This document shows, in pieces, positions 16,746-25,305 of a stretch of 64,000 nt of DNA. Under the pieces are notes generated by a model. That model made no database searches. It saw only the letters and a program-made list of their open reading frames with translations, and was not told where the DNA came from. The DNA comes from JASLBX01 sp035762665. GTDB taxonomy: Bacteria; Actinomycetota; Actinomycetes; Jiangellales; Jiangellaceae. Every line of letters begins with the position of its first letter. The first letter of the stretch is position 1. The translations under genes and the position numbers were made by a program. The stretch covers positions 1 through 64,000 of the forward strand of contig DASTNZ010000235.1 of assembly GCA_035762665.1 (NCBI GenBank), in the 5' to 3' direction.

Positions 16746-17687
16746 GTGGCGCTCACCGTCGGCGTCGACGTCGGGGGTACCAAGATCGCCGGGGGAGTGG
16801 TCGACGACTCTGGGAAGATCCTTGCCAGGACGCGGCGCGACACGCCGTTCACTGACCCTGCGGCGATCGTCGAGAACGTCATCGCCGTGACTCGTGAGCT
16901 GGCCGAGGGCCACGAGGTGAGTGGCGTCGGCGTCGGGTCGGCGGGTTTCGTCGATGTGGGACGATCGACCGTGCTGTTCGCTCCGAATCTGGCCTGGCGC
17001 GATGTCCACGTCCGCGACCAGGTGACCGCCGCGACCGGCCTGCCGACCGTGGTCGAAAATGACGCCAACGCCGCGGCGTGGGCCGAATTCCAGTTCGGTG
17101 CGGCCGAGGACGTGGACGACATGGTCTGCGTGACAATCGGCACCGGTGTCGGCGGCGGGCTGGTACTCTCCGGCGCGCTCTACCGGGGCGCGCACGGCAT
17201 CGGCGCAGAGATCGGCCACATGCGCATCGTCCCCGGCGGGCACCGCTGCGGCTGCGGTAACTTCGGCTGCCTGGAGCAGTACGCGAGCGGGACTGCGCTC
17301 GTGCGTGAAGCCCGGGCGACGGCGGTGGAACGCCCCGGGCCGGCTGCCAGGCTGCTGGCACTGGCTGGTGGCGACCCGGATGCGATCACCGGCCCAATGG
17401 TCACGATGGCGGCGCAGGAAGGGGATGAGCTTGCGTTGTCCTTGCTCGCTGACATCGGCAGGTGGCTCGGCGAAGCCCTGGCGACGTTGACCGCGCTGGT
17501 CGACCCGGCGGTGTTCGTCATCGGCGGCGGGGTGTCCGAGGCCGGCGCTCTCCTGCTCGATCCCGCGCAGGAGGCGTACTCGGCCAACGTCACCGGCAAG
17601 GGTTACCGTCCCGAGGCACAGATCCGGGCCGCGACGCTGGGCAACGACGCAGGTATTGTCGGCGCCGCCGATCTCGCTCGCATTTGA
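16746..17687 (+). CDS. glkA: ROK-family glucokinase
   Basis: 313 residues. The ATP-binding DVGGTKIAGGVVD is at about 8-20, the sugar-site Asp in VVENDANAAAWAE near 100, and the ROK zinc motif CGCGNFGCLE near 160-170. The enzyme phosphorylates glucose with ATP; in streptomycetes this protein also mediates carbon catabolite repression, which may hold here by homology. GTG start immediately after the SRPBCC gene. Confidence 0.94.
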   Translation: MALTVGVDVGGTKIAGGVVDDSGKILARTRRDTPFTDPAAIVENVIAVTRELAEGHEVSGVGVGSAGFVDVGRSTVLFAPNLAWRDVHVRDQVTAATGLPTVVENDANAAAWAEFQFGAAEDVDDMVCVTIGTGVGGGLVLSGALYRGAHGIGAEIGHMRIVPGGHRCGCGNFGCLEQYASGTALVREARATAVERPGPAARLLALAGGDPDAITGPMVTMAAQEGDELALSLLADIGRWLGEALATLTALVDPAVFVIGGGVSEAGALLLDPAQEAYSANVTGKGYRPEAQIRAATLGNDAGIVGAADLARI

Positions 17688-17710
17688 CCGTTACGCGGGA
17701 GGGTTAGGCT
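17684..17710 (+). promoter_or_regulatory. Candidate promoter of EEP-family gene
   Basis: TTGACC (17684-17689) and TAGGCT (17705-17710) are separated by 15 bp, slightly short. The GTG of the next gene is eight bases beyond, so the message would be leaderless or nearly so. Confidence 0.4.
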
Positions 17711-17718
17711 CAACAATC

Positions 17719-18414
17719 GTGGTCAAGCTCAGAGTCGTCGCCTACAACGTTCGGTCGCTGCGCGACGATCGGTCCGCCGTCATTCGTGTACTCCGCGAGC
17801 TCGACGCCGATGTCGTGTGCGTGCAGGAGGCTCCCCGCTTCTTCCGGTGGAGATCGAAGTGTGCTGCGCTGGCACGGGAGTCTGGGCTGCTCTACGTCGG
17901 CGGCGGGCGGACCGCCAATGGGGTGGCCATGCTCGCCGCCCACCGGGTCGATGTGTCGAGCGTGATCGAGTACCGGCTCAGCCGTACGCCGCGCCTTATC
18001 CGGCGCGGGCTGGTGGCGGCGAGGATCCACAAAGCCGGGGCGTGGTGCACGGTTGCGAGCGTCCACCTGGGGCTCGACGCCGCTGAACGGCCGCGGCACC
18101 GGCGCGAGATCATCGGCGTCGTTAACCGTTACGACTCGCCGGTCACGATCGTGGCCGGCGATATCAACGAGACGCCTGGCATGCCGACCTGGCGCGAACT
18201 CGCCGCCGAGTTCACCGATGCAGGGGTTCCCGATGGCGAGCCCACGTACAGTGCCCGCGACCCGCGGCGCCGTATCGACGGAGTTTTCGTGCGCGGGCCT
18301 GCAACCGTCCAGTCGTGCTGGGTTGTTGAGGGCAGCGACGTGGAGGCGGCGAGCGATCATCGACCGGTCGTGGTGGACCTCGAAGTGCCGGCTGGCGACC
18401 TAACTGCGCGCTAG
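17719..18414 (+). CDS. Endonuclease/exonuclease/phosphatase family protein
   Basis: 231 residues. EEP-fold motifs are clear: VVAYNVRSLRDD, DVVCVQEAPR (metal-binding Glu), VASVHLGLD, VAGDINETP and the terminal ASDHRPVVVDL with catalytic Asp-His. No signal peptide is seen, so it is probably cytoplasmic. The substrate may be DNA, a phospholipid head group or another phosphodiester; the sequence does not decide. Its last 15 bp overlap the converging TIGR00300 gene. Confidence 0.88.
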   Translation: MVKLRVVAYNVRSLRDDRSAVIRVLRELDADVVCVQEAPRFFRWRSKCAALARESGLLYVGGGRTANGVAMLAAHRVDVSSVIEYRLSRTPRLIRRGLVAARIHKAGAWCTVASVHLGLDAAERPRHRREIIGVVNRYDSPVTIVAGDINETPGMPTWRELAAEFTDAGVPDGEPTYSARDPRRRIDGVFVRGPATVQSCWVVEGSDVEAASDHRPVVVDLEVPAGDLTAR

Positions 18415-19656
18415 CCGGTAATCGGGCACCAGCTCGAGCGCCAGTTGCTCGAGGAACAGACCGACGTCGGTGACGACACCGCGGGCCTGCGAAGACCCGC
18501 GATCGGCCAACTTCGTGACCGTTGCGGGGTTGATGTCGACGCAAACGAGCGGGACGGAGGCCGGCAGCAGGTTCCCGGTGGCCACCGAGTGCAGCATAGT
18601 GGCGACCATGATCGCGAACCCGACTCCCGGCAATGCTGCCCGCATTGCGCGCTGGCCCTCGATGACGTCGGTATACACATCCGGCAAGGGGCCGTCGTCC
18701 CGCGGCGACCCGACCAGGACGAAGTCATTGCCCTCGGTGACCAGGGCGTGCATGACACCGCCGGTCAGTACCCCCTGCTCGACGGCGGCGCGGATCGAGC
18801 CGCAGGCCCGGATCCGGTTGATGGCCCGGATGTGGTGCTCGTGGCCGTGCTCTACGCCGCGTCCCTTCGCGAGATCGACCCCTAGCGACGTCCCGTACAG
18901 CGCGGCCTCGATGTCGTGTGTGGCGATGGCGTTGCCGCCGAACAGCACGTCGACGTAGCCGGCGCGAATCAGTGCGACCATTGGCCGGGCCGCGCCGGTG
19001 TGCACGACCGCCGGCCCGACAACCCAGAGGATGCGCTCGCCGGCCTCCTCGACTGCGCGCATCTGGTCGGCGATCTGGCGGACGAGCAGCGCTTGCGGCT
19101 TCTCGGACGAGACGTCGGACTGCATGAACTCGAAGACCTTGCCGGCGGTCGGGCCGATGGCCGGTGGCGTGACAGGACGGACGCGGACGCCGGAGGCACC
19201 GCAAACCACCCGGTCGCCGGCTTTGACCTCGCTGACGGGGATCGTGCGTATCCGGCTCCGGCCGGCGTCGTCCCACACGAGCAGCCCGCAGTCCATCTCG
19301 GGCTGCTCCACCTCGATCCAATCCGAGCCGATCCGGACGACGGTGTCGAGGTTGGTGGTCGAGTAGAAGTCTTCCGGGAACACGCCGTCCCGGGTGACCT
19401 CGCGGGTCATGGCTTGACCAGGATCGACCAGGTTCACGCCGTGTGTCTGTAATCGCATCAGTAGCCGCGCGAGTTCGGTTGAGTCGGCAGCGGAGACGGT
19501 GAGCACGGCATGCGACTCGTCGGTAGCGGCGTGGCCGACGTCGAAGCGGTCGAAGGTGAACGCTCCGCCGTATTCGGCGATATCGTCGAGAATCCGTGAC
19601 AGCTGCCCGGTGTCGATCAGATGACCGGTCAGCTCGACCGTCTCGCTGGTGTTCAC
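18400..19656 (-). CDS. TIGR00300/LOR-SDH domain protein
   Basis: 418 residues. The N-terminal part (ETVELTGHLIDTGQLSRILDDIAEYGG) matches the LOR/SDH conserved domain of archaeal, cyanobacterial and plant lysine-ketoglutarate reductase/saccharopine-like proteins. The C-terminal half has a Rossmann-like region with GGNAIATHDIEAALYGTSLGVDL and EHGHEHHIRAINRIRACGSI. Family members include archaeal ornithine cyclodeaminase and the C-terminal part of cyanobacterial arginine dihydrolase/ornithine cyclodeaminase. An NAD-dependent ornithine or related amino-acid reaction is plausible. No arginine or proline genes adjoin it. The dedicated N-terminal arginine dihydrolase domain is absent. Confidence 0.85.
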   Translation of the reverse strand: MNTSETVELTGHLIDTGQLSRILDDIAEYGGAFTFDRFDVGHAATDESHAVLTVSAADSTELARLLMRLQTHGVNLVDPGQAMTREVTRDGVFPEDFYSTTNLDTVVRIGSDWIEVEQPEMDCGLLVWDDAGRSRIRTIPVSEVKAGDRVVCGASGVRVRPVTPPAIGPTAGKVFEFMQSDVSSEKPQALLVRQIADQMRAVEEAGERILWVVGPAVVHTGAARPMVALIRAGYVDVLFGGNAIATHDIEAALYGTSLGVDLAKGRGVEHGHEHHIRAINRIRACGSIRAAVEQGVLTGGVMHALVTEGNDFVLVGSPRDDGPLPDVYTDVIEGQRAMRAALPGVGFAIMVATMLHSVATGNLLPASVPLVCVDINPATVTKLADRGSSQARGVVTDVGLFLEQLALELVPDYRLARS

Positions 19657-19664
19657 GTGCCCTC

Positions 19665-20126
19665 CTAGACGACCGCTCCGTCGTCCGGATCGTACGGGTC
19701 GTGACCCCGCAGCCGGGCGACGAGCACCGCGAAGCCGCCGACGAACGCCCCCGCGCAGGCTGCTCCGAGCCAGCCGCTCACCGAGCGTCCGAGCAGGACG
19801 ACCACGGTGAGAAAGATCGGGACACCGAGCACGCTGGCCCAGGCCGCTCTGGTGATCAAGTCGGTACTCGGCAGCGGTGGTGGCGTGGGCGGGACGAAGT
19901 GCTCCTCCGGCTCGTGCGCTCTCGCTCGATGCGTGGCGGCGGATTCGAGTGCGTCGGAGTGGGATTTCTCGGCTGCCTCGCGGGGCTCGTCGGGCTCGTC
20001 GTCGGAGGTGTTCGACCGCTCAGGATCGAGGTTTTCAGCGGCCGGCCATTGGCGAGCGGTGTCATCCGGGGAGGAGTGAAAGGACTCTACGAGCTCAGCC
20101 CAGACCTGTTCGTCGTCGCGAGACAC
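19665..20126 (-). CDS. Two-helix membrane protein with acidic N-terminus
   Basis: 153 residues from a GTG with a near-perfect AAGGAGGTG site. The first 90 residues are hydrophilic and acidic. Two hydrophobic helices follow (about 97-117 and 121-143), and the C-terminus is Asp-rich. The type is common in actinomycetes as an uncharacterised membrane protein. It lies eight bases upstream of the TIGR00300 gene and is likely co-transcribed with it. Confidence 0.8.
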   Translation of the reverse strand: MSRDDEQVWAELVESFHSSPDDTARQWPAAENLDPERSNTSDDEPDEPREAAEKSHSDALESAATHRARAHEPEEHFVPPTPPPLPSTDLITRAAWASVLGVPIFLTVVVLLGRSVSGWLGAACAGAFVGGFAVLVARLRGHDPYDPDDGAVV

Positions 20127-20218
20127 CGGGCACCTCCTTCCCCTTGGACGTCGAGGGCATCGTCGCACGATGGGTGCGATAGTCGGTTAACTGGGCGCTG
20201 GCGAGGTAATGTTCGGCC

Positions 20219-20926
20219 GTGCTCTACTGGTTGCTCAAGCGCGTGCTTCTTGGGCCGATTATGCGGGCCGTGTACCGGCCGTGGGTCGAGGGCGTTGAAA
20301 ACGTCCCGGCCAGCGGCCCGGCAATCATCGCCGGTAACCATCTCACCGTCGTCGACTCCCTGTTCATGCCTCTGGTGATCGAGCGGAGGGTGACCTTCCT
20401 CGCCAAGAGTGAGTACTTCACCGAGCGCGGCATCAAGGGGTGGTTCAAGCGAACATTCTTCGGTGGCACGGGCAACGTTCCCATTGACCGATCCGGCGGG
20501 CAGGCCAGCGAGGCCGCGTTGCGCACGGGTCTGAAGATCCTCGAGCGTGGTGATCTGCTCGGGATCTACCCGGAGGGCACCAGATCTCCGGACGGACGGC
20601 TCTACCGGGGCCGCACCGGTGTCGCCCGGATGGCGCTGGAGGCCCGTGTCCCGGTGATCCCCATTGCCATGATCGGGACGTTCGAGATGCAGCCCCCTGG
20701 CCGGATCATTCCCAAGGTGCTCAGACCGGGAGTCCGGTTCGGCAAGCCGCTGGACTTCAGCCGTTACTACGGGATGGAGACCGATCGCTACGTGCTGCGT
20801 GCCGCCACGGACGAGATCATGTACGCGCTGATGCAGTTGTCCGGCCAGCAGTACATCGACATCTACGCCACCCGGGCCAAGCAGGAGATCGCCGAGGCCA
20901 AGAAGCGCGAGAAGAAGGACGACTAG
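20219..20926 (+). CDS. plsC: 1-acyl-sn-glycerol-3-phosphate acyltransferase
   Basis: 235 residues. Acyltransferase box I NHLTVVDS (His 41, Asp 46, the HX4D motif) and box III YPEGTRSPDG (about 119-128) are present, with VPVIPIAMIG as box IV. The enzyme adds the second acyl chain to lysophosphatidate in membrane lipid synthesis. The C-terminus is a charged helix (KQEIAEAKKREKKDD). TAATGT ends six bases before the GTG, so the mRNA may be leaderless. It is convergent with the decayed region behind the phosphofructokinase gene. Confidence 0.93.
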   Translation: MLYWLLKRVLLGPIMRAVYRPWVEGVENVPASGPAIIAGNHLTVVDSLFMPLVIERRVTFLAKSEYFTERGIKGWFKRTFFGGTGNVPIDRSGGQASEAALRTGLKILERGDLLGIYPEGTRSPDGRLYRGRTGVARMALEARVPVIPIAMIGTFEMQPPGRIIPKVLRPGVRFGKPLDFSRYYGMETDRYVLRAATDEIMYALMQLSGQQYIDIYATRAKQEIAEAKKREKKDD

Positions 20927-20966
20927 CGCGCGTTCGCGGGCGCGGCAGGCCTACCGTCCGACGGGG

Positions 20967-21347
20967 CTAGGCGTAGCGGCCGTCGGCATAGTGGTCCGGC
21001 TCCGGTCTGGGCGGCTGGACGCTGTGGCTCGGGAAGTCCTCCAGCGTGCCGATCGGGGGATTCGATCGCGGGCGCTGCGTCCGACCGCGGGCGTCACCTA
21101 CGGTCCGGACGAGTACGTTCGGATGAGCGCCGTGGGCGATACCTGTGCAACTCCGAGCCGGTAGGTGTAGCTCGGATCGATGAACAGTTCATCCGGTGCC
21201 CGGGCCACCAGCACGTGCGGATCCTTGACGTACCTCGCTATGTCTCGCTGGCCAGGCCTATTCGGCGCGCAGCAGCTGCAAGACGTCGTCGTCCTGGTCG
21301 AAGGGCCGGCCCCTGCCGGCGGTCGCTGCGACGAGGTCGCGAGAGTG
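20967..21347 (-). pseudogene. Decayed coding region downstream of phosphofructokinase gene
   Basis: No intact gene fills the 421 bp between plsC and the phosphofructokinase stop, but three minus-strand stretches look coding. First, 29 codons follow the kinase UAG in the same frame, mostly G/C at the third position, ending PFDQDDDVLQLLRAE. Second, from about 21256 another frame reads IARYVKDPHVLVARAPDELF and continues to a stop at 21098. Third, the kinase frame reads HPNVLVRTVGDARGRTQRPR and runs to a stop at 20967. A few indels would join them into one C-terminal domain. No family recognised. It may instead be chance in GC-rich DNA. Confidence 0.4.
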
Positions 21348-22556
21348 CTACGCGCCCGCGGGCTGGCCGAGGGCCGCGAGCAGGTCCAGGTACCAGTCCG
21401 TTGTGGTGTCGAACGGCTTGCCGCCCTTGATCCGGTCGAACTCGATCGCCCGCAACCGGCCCCCGTTGCCTTCGTCGTGGCCGATCACGCCACCTTCGCC
21501 GCGTAGCGCGCACTCGACCGCGAGGTCGGTGCAGCTCTTGATCAGCCGCAAATCGTCCACGTTCGGTGCGGCCGACCGGCTGAAGTAGCCGCTCTTCTGG
21601 ACGTTGACCTTCTCCGCTCCGAGCTTGTCGGCGAACTGCTTGGCGAACCACGCGCCAGGGTTGACCTTGTCCAGCTTGACGTGGCCGAACGGGTCGCGTG
21701 GCACCTCCTCGCCGGCCGCCTCGAGCTGGGCGACGATCTCGCTCACGCCCGCACCTTCGGACAAGAAGATATTCACGCAGCCGAGTTCGTCCATAACACT
21801 CCGCAGCCGCTGCGCTTCGGCGTCGAGGTCGTGATGGGCCTCCGGGACGTACACCGCGTGCACATCCCAGCGCCGCCGGTCGACGCCCAATTCGGGAACC
21901 CATTGCTGCGAGTCCAGCCATTCGCGGTACTTCACCGCCGTCGCCGCCGTCAGCCAGCCGCAGCTGCGACCCATCACCTCGTGGACCACGAGCATGCGTG
22001 GGTTAGAAGAGTGCTCGGCGACGATGTTGCGGGCGTAGATGGCGCCCTGTTCGGCGGCGGTCCACGCACCGAGGCTCTGCCGGATCGGCACCACGTCGTT
22101 GTCGATGGTCTTGGGCAGGCCGACGACGGTCAGGTCGTAGTCGTTGCTGTGCAGGTAGTCGGCCAGGGCGGCGGCCATTGTGTTCGTGTCGTCGCCACCG
22201 ATCGTGTGCAGGACGTCCACCTCTTCGCGGGTGAGCTGCTCCGCGGCGACATGAAGCGGATCCTGCCCCTCCCGCACCAGACCGCGCCGGATGCAGTCCT
22301 CGACGTTGGTCAACTTGACCCGGCTGTTGCCGAGTGGACTGCCGCCGAACCTGTGTAACCGGTGCGCCACCGCGCGGATATCCGGGGTGACCGTGACGGA
22401 TTTGCCGGTCAGGAGGCCGGCGTAGCCGTCGAGGTAGCCGATGATCTCTACCTCCGGTGCGATCTCGGTATACCGCTCGATCAGTCCGCCGACAGCGGAG
22501 GACAGGCAGGGGGCAAGACCCCCGGCTGTGAGCATCGCGACTTTGCGAACAGGCAT
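21348..22556 (-). CDS. pfp: 6-phosphofructokinase, PPi-type signature
   Basis: 402 residues. The phosphoryl-donor motif reads GGDDTN rather than GGDGS, and PKTIDND follows; Asp and Lys at these places are the known marks of pyrophosphate-dependent enzymes. MGRSCGWLTAATAV is the fructose-6-phosphate site. It should interconvert fructose 6-phosphate and fructose 1,6-bisphosphate reversibly with PPi, though donor use must be tested. ATG at 22556 has GGAGGG upstream. It is divergent from the class II DAHP synthase gene. The stop is followed by an in-frame coding-like stretch (see 20967-21347). Confidence 0.9.
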   Translation of the reverse strand: MPVRKVAMLTAGGLAPCLSSAVGGLIERYTEIAPEVEIIGYLDGYAGLLTGKSVTVTPDIRAVAHRLHRFGGSPLGNSRVKLTNVEDCIRRGLVREGQDPLHVAAEQLTREEVDVLHTIGGDDTNTMAAALADYLHSNDYDLTVVGLPKTIDNDVVPIRQSLGAWTAAEQGAIYARNIVAEHSSNPRMLVVHEVMGRSCGWLTAATAVKYREWLDSQQWVPELGVDRRRWDVHAVYVPEAHHDLDAEAQRLRSVMDELGCVNIFLSEGAGVSEIVAQLEAAGEEVPRDPFGHVKLDKVNPGAWFAKQFADKLGAEKVNVQKSGYFSRSAAPNVDDLRLIKSCTDLAVECALRGEGGVIGHDEGNGGRLRAIEFDRIKGGKPFDTTTDWYLDLLAALGQPAGA

Positions 22557-22720
22557 GGTGGGCGACCCTCCGGCCAATAACATCGAGACAGATCCGCAGG
22601 CACGTCGTCGTGCGCCGGACACGTCCACCCTATCGACCGATCGAGCGCGGTAGGGCTCGGGCCGTTCTCACATCACGAGCCGATCATCGACGCGAGTTCC
22701 CCCACCGATATCCTGCTCTG

Positions 22721-24079
22721 GTGACCTCGTCTCCGGATGCCGCGCTGTTCTCGGAGCTCGCTGGCATCCTTTCGGCGCTTCCCGCGGCGCAACAGCCCGA
22801 CTGGCCGGAGTCAGTGACGGCCGAGGCGGCCGTCGCCGAACTGCGCACGATGCCACCTCTGGTCTTCGCCGGGGAGTGCGACACGCTCCGCGACCGGCTT
22901 GCCGCTGTGTCGCGCGGCGAGGCGTTCGTCCTACAGGGCGGCGACTGCGCTGAGACGTTCGCGGGCGTTACCGCCGCCAACGTGCGTAACAAGCTCAAGA
23001 CGCTGCTGCAGATGGCAGTTGTCCTGACGTACGCGGCGAGCGTGCCGGTCGTGAAGATCGGCCGGCTGGCGGGGCAGTACGCCAAACCCCGGTCGCGCCC
23101 TGACGAGACCCGTGGCGAGGTCACACTGCCGGCATACCGCGGAGACGCAGTGAACGGATTCGCGTTCACTCCCGAAGCCCGCACGCCGGATCCGAACCGG
23201 CTGCTGCGGATGTACAACGCCTCGGCCGCGACGCTCAATCTCACCCGGGCCTTTGTCGGTGGCGGGTACGCCGACCTGCGCCAGGTCCACGCCTGGAACA
23301 CCGACTTCGTCCGCAGCTCGCCCGCGGGACTGCGGTACGAGCGCCTGGCCGGCCAGATCGACAAGGCGCTGGCCTTCATGAACGCGATCGGCGCCGATCC
23401 CGAGCAACTGCACACAGTAGAGCTGTACGCCAGCCACGAGGCGCTGCTGCTTGACTACGAACACGCGCTGACCAGGGTCGACTCGCGGACGGGGCGACCG
23501 TACAACGTGTCCGGCCACTTCGTCTGGGTGGGGGACCGGACCCGCCAGCTCGACGGCGCCCACGTGGAGTTCGCCTCTCGGATCCGCAATCCGATCGGCG
23601 TCAAGCTTGGCCCGACGACGACGCCGGACGACGTGCTCGCGTTCGCCGATCGGCTGGACCCCCTGCGCGAACCCGGGCGGCTCACTTTCATCACGAGGAT
23701 GGGAGCCGCCAAGGTCCGCGACCTGCTCCCACCGTTGATCGAGAAGGCCAGCGCCGCCGGTCTGGTGGCGTCGTGGATCTGTGACCCCATGCACGGCAAC
23801 ACCTACGAGGCGCCAAGTGGCCACAAGACCAGGCGGTTCGACGATGTGATCGACGAGGTACGCGGCTTCTTCGAGGTGCACCGCGCGCTCGGCACTCACC
23901 CTGGGGGTGTCCACGTAGAGCTGACTGGCGACGACGTCACGGAGTGCGTCGGGGGCGGCGATCCTATCGCCGAGGATGGGTTGGGGGAGCGGTACGAGAC
24001 GCTCTGCGACCCTCGGCTCAACCGGACCCAATCGCTGGAGCTGGCCTTTCTGGTAGCCGAACTGCTCGAAGCTCGCTGA
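22721..24079 (+). CDS. aroH: Class II 3-deoxy-7-phosphoheptulonate synthase
   Basis: 452 residues, the usual length for the plant/actinobacterial class. Motifs include VLQGGDCAETF (metal Cys), KIGRLAGQYAKPRS, HFVWVGDRTRQLDGAHVEF, WICDPMHGNT and VHVELTGDDVTECVGG. It condenses erythrose 4-phosphate with PEP, the first shikimate-pathway step. GTG is preferred: TATCCT lies six bases before it. A class I enzyme for the same reaction is encoded about 1.2 kb downstream on the opposite strand. Confidence 0.95.
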   Translation: MTSSPDAALFSELAGILSALPAAQQPDWPESVTAEAAVAELRTMPPLVFAGECDTLRDRLAAVSRGEAFVLQGGDCAETFAGVTAANVRNKLKTLLQMAVVLTYAASVPVVKIGRLAGQYAKPRSRPDETRGEVTLPAYRGDAVNGFAFTPEARTPDPNRLLRMYNASAATLNLTRAFVGGGYADLRQVHAWNTDFVRSSPAGLRYERLAGQIDKALAFMNAIGADPEQLHTVELYASHEALLLDYEHALTRVDSRTGRPYNVSGHFVWVGDRTRQLDGAHVEFASRIRNPIGVKLGPTTTPDDVLAFADRLDPLREPGRLTFITRMGAAKVRDLLPPLIEKASAAGLVASWICDPMHGNTYEAPSGHKTRRFDDVIDEVRGFFEVHRALGTHPGGVHVELTGDDVTECVGGGDPIAEDGLGERYETLCDPRLNRTQSLELAFLVAELLEAR

Positions 24080-24104
24080 CCTGCCGCCAGCCACGTTAGT
24101 ACGG

Positions 24105-24218
24105 CGCACCGAGGAAGCTTGGTGCTGTTGTTCGGTCGCACCGTGGAGGCTTGGTGTCGCTATGGCGGCGTTGTGGAAGCTTGGTGCGCGCGAGAAACGG
24201 CGCTGTGGAGCCTTGGTG
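24105..24218 (+). repeat. Four-unit tandem repeat, about 32 bp per unit
   Basis: Four copies of a core resembling GTGGAAGCTTGGTG begin at 24111, 24143, 24173 and 24205, so the period is 32, 30 and 32 bp. Most cores are preceded by GGCGCACC-like sequence. The units differ by a few substitutions. The array fills most of the gap between the class II DAHP synthase stop and the threonine aldolase start. A unit contains CACC...GGTG ends and could fold, but spacers are not conserved. Confidence 0.6.
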
Positions 24219-24266
24219 CAGCTAAGGCGCATCATGGGCGACCCCGGGCGGGGCTAGGGTCGGAGC

Positions 24267-25298
24267 ATGGCGATCGACCTGCGCAGTGACACCGTGACCC
24301 GTCCCGTTCAGGGCATGCTGGCGGCGATGGCCGCCGCAGAGACGGGTGACGACGTCTACGGCGAGGACCCGACGGTTCGCGCGCTCGAGGAGCGGGTGGC
24401 CGGTCTCTTGGGCAAAGAGGCGGGCCTGTTCACGGTCACCGGCTCGCTGGCCAACCTGCTGGGTGTGCGCGCGCATGTCCGCCCTGGCCAGGAGGTCTTG
24501 TGTGAGTCGCAAGCCCACATCGTCCGAGCCGAGCTCGGCGGTCACGCAGTGCTGCACGGAGTCACGACGCGCACCTGGTCGCACCCACGAGGGTATGTCG
24601 ATCTCGGCGCTGTGGCGGACATGCTGGCGCCGGACGCAGGCCCGTACCTGGTCTCGACTGCAGCGGTCGCTGTGGAGAACACGCACAACTTCGCGGGCGG
24701 CACGGTCCAGCCACTGGCCGACCTCAAGGGCATGTACGACCTTGTGGCGGGCACGGACATCGGCCTTCACCTCGACGGCGCCCGACTGTGGAACGCGCAC
24801 GTGGCCACCGGTATCAGTTTGGAGGCGTACGGGAGCTTCTTCGGCACAGTATCGGTGTGCCTATCCAAGGGCCTGGGAGCGCCGGTCGGGTCGGTTCTGG
24901 TCGGCGGCGCGGACGTGATCGCCGAGGCCAGACAGTGGCGCAAGCGGCTCGGAGCCGGCTGGCGGCAGGCGGGAGTGCTGGCCGCGGCCGGCCTGTACGC
25001 GCTGAATCACCATGTTGAACGACTCGCTGAGGACCACACGAATGCCCGCGCCCTGGCGACACTGCTCGCCGGCACTGGCGTCGTGGACCCGGATCGGGTG
25101 GAGACGAACATCGTGATGATCGACACCTCGTCGACTCACCTCGATGCGGCCGAGTTGGTCGCGCAGGCCCGTGGTGAAGGCGTATTGGCCGGCGCGGTCG
25201 GCTCGCAGACCGCGCGCCTCATAACCCACCTCGACGTCACCGCTGACGACTGCCGCAAGGCGGGCGAGACGCTGGCTCGCCTGATAACTAACAGTTAG
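24267..25298 (+). CDS. ltaE: Low-specificity threonine aldolase
   Basis: 343 residues, PLP fold type I. DLRSDTVTRP opens the protein as in threonine aldolases, GDDVYGEDPTV follows, and the PLP lysine is in SKGLGAPVGS (about 201). HLDGARLWNA gives the cofactor Asp. It splits threonine or allo-threonine to glycine and acetaldehyde. TAGGGT ends six bases before the ATG. The upstream region carries a tandem repeat. Confidence 0.92.
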   Translation: MAIDLRSDTVTRPVQGMLAAMAAAETGDDVYGEDPTVRALEERVAGLLGKEAGLFTVTGSLANLLGVRAHVRPGQEVLCESQAHIVRAELGGHAVLHGVTTRTWSHPRGYVDLGAVADMLAPDAGPYLVSTAAVAVENTHNFAGGTVQPLADLKGMYDLVAGTDIGLHLDGARLWNAHVATGISLEAYGSFFGTVSVCLSKGLGAPVGSVLVGGADVIAEARQWRKRLGAGWRQAGVLAAAGLYALNHHVERLAEDHTNARALATLLAGTGVVDPDRVETNIVMIDTSSTHLDAAELVAQARGEGVLAGAVGSQTARLITHLDVTADDCRKAGETLARLITNS

Positions 25299-25305
25299 CT
25301 GCTGG

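Noticed and set aside
24105..24218. ~32-bp repeats as a CRISPR array
   Set aside because: Units are contiguous with degenerate cores and no unique spacers of constant length.
22931..24235. 434-residue minus-strand frame
   Set aside because: Shadow of the class II DAHP synthase gene, which carries all family motifs.
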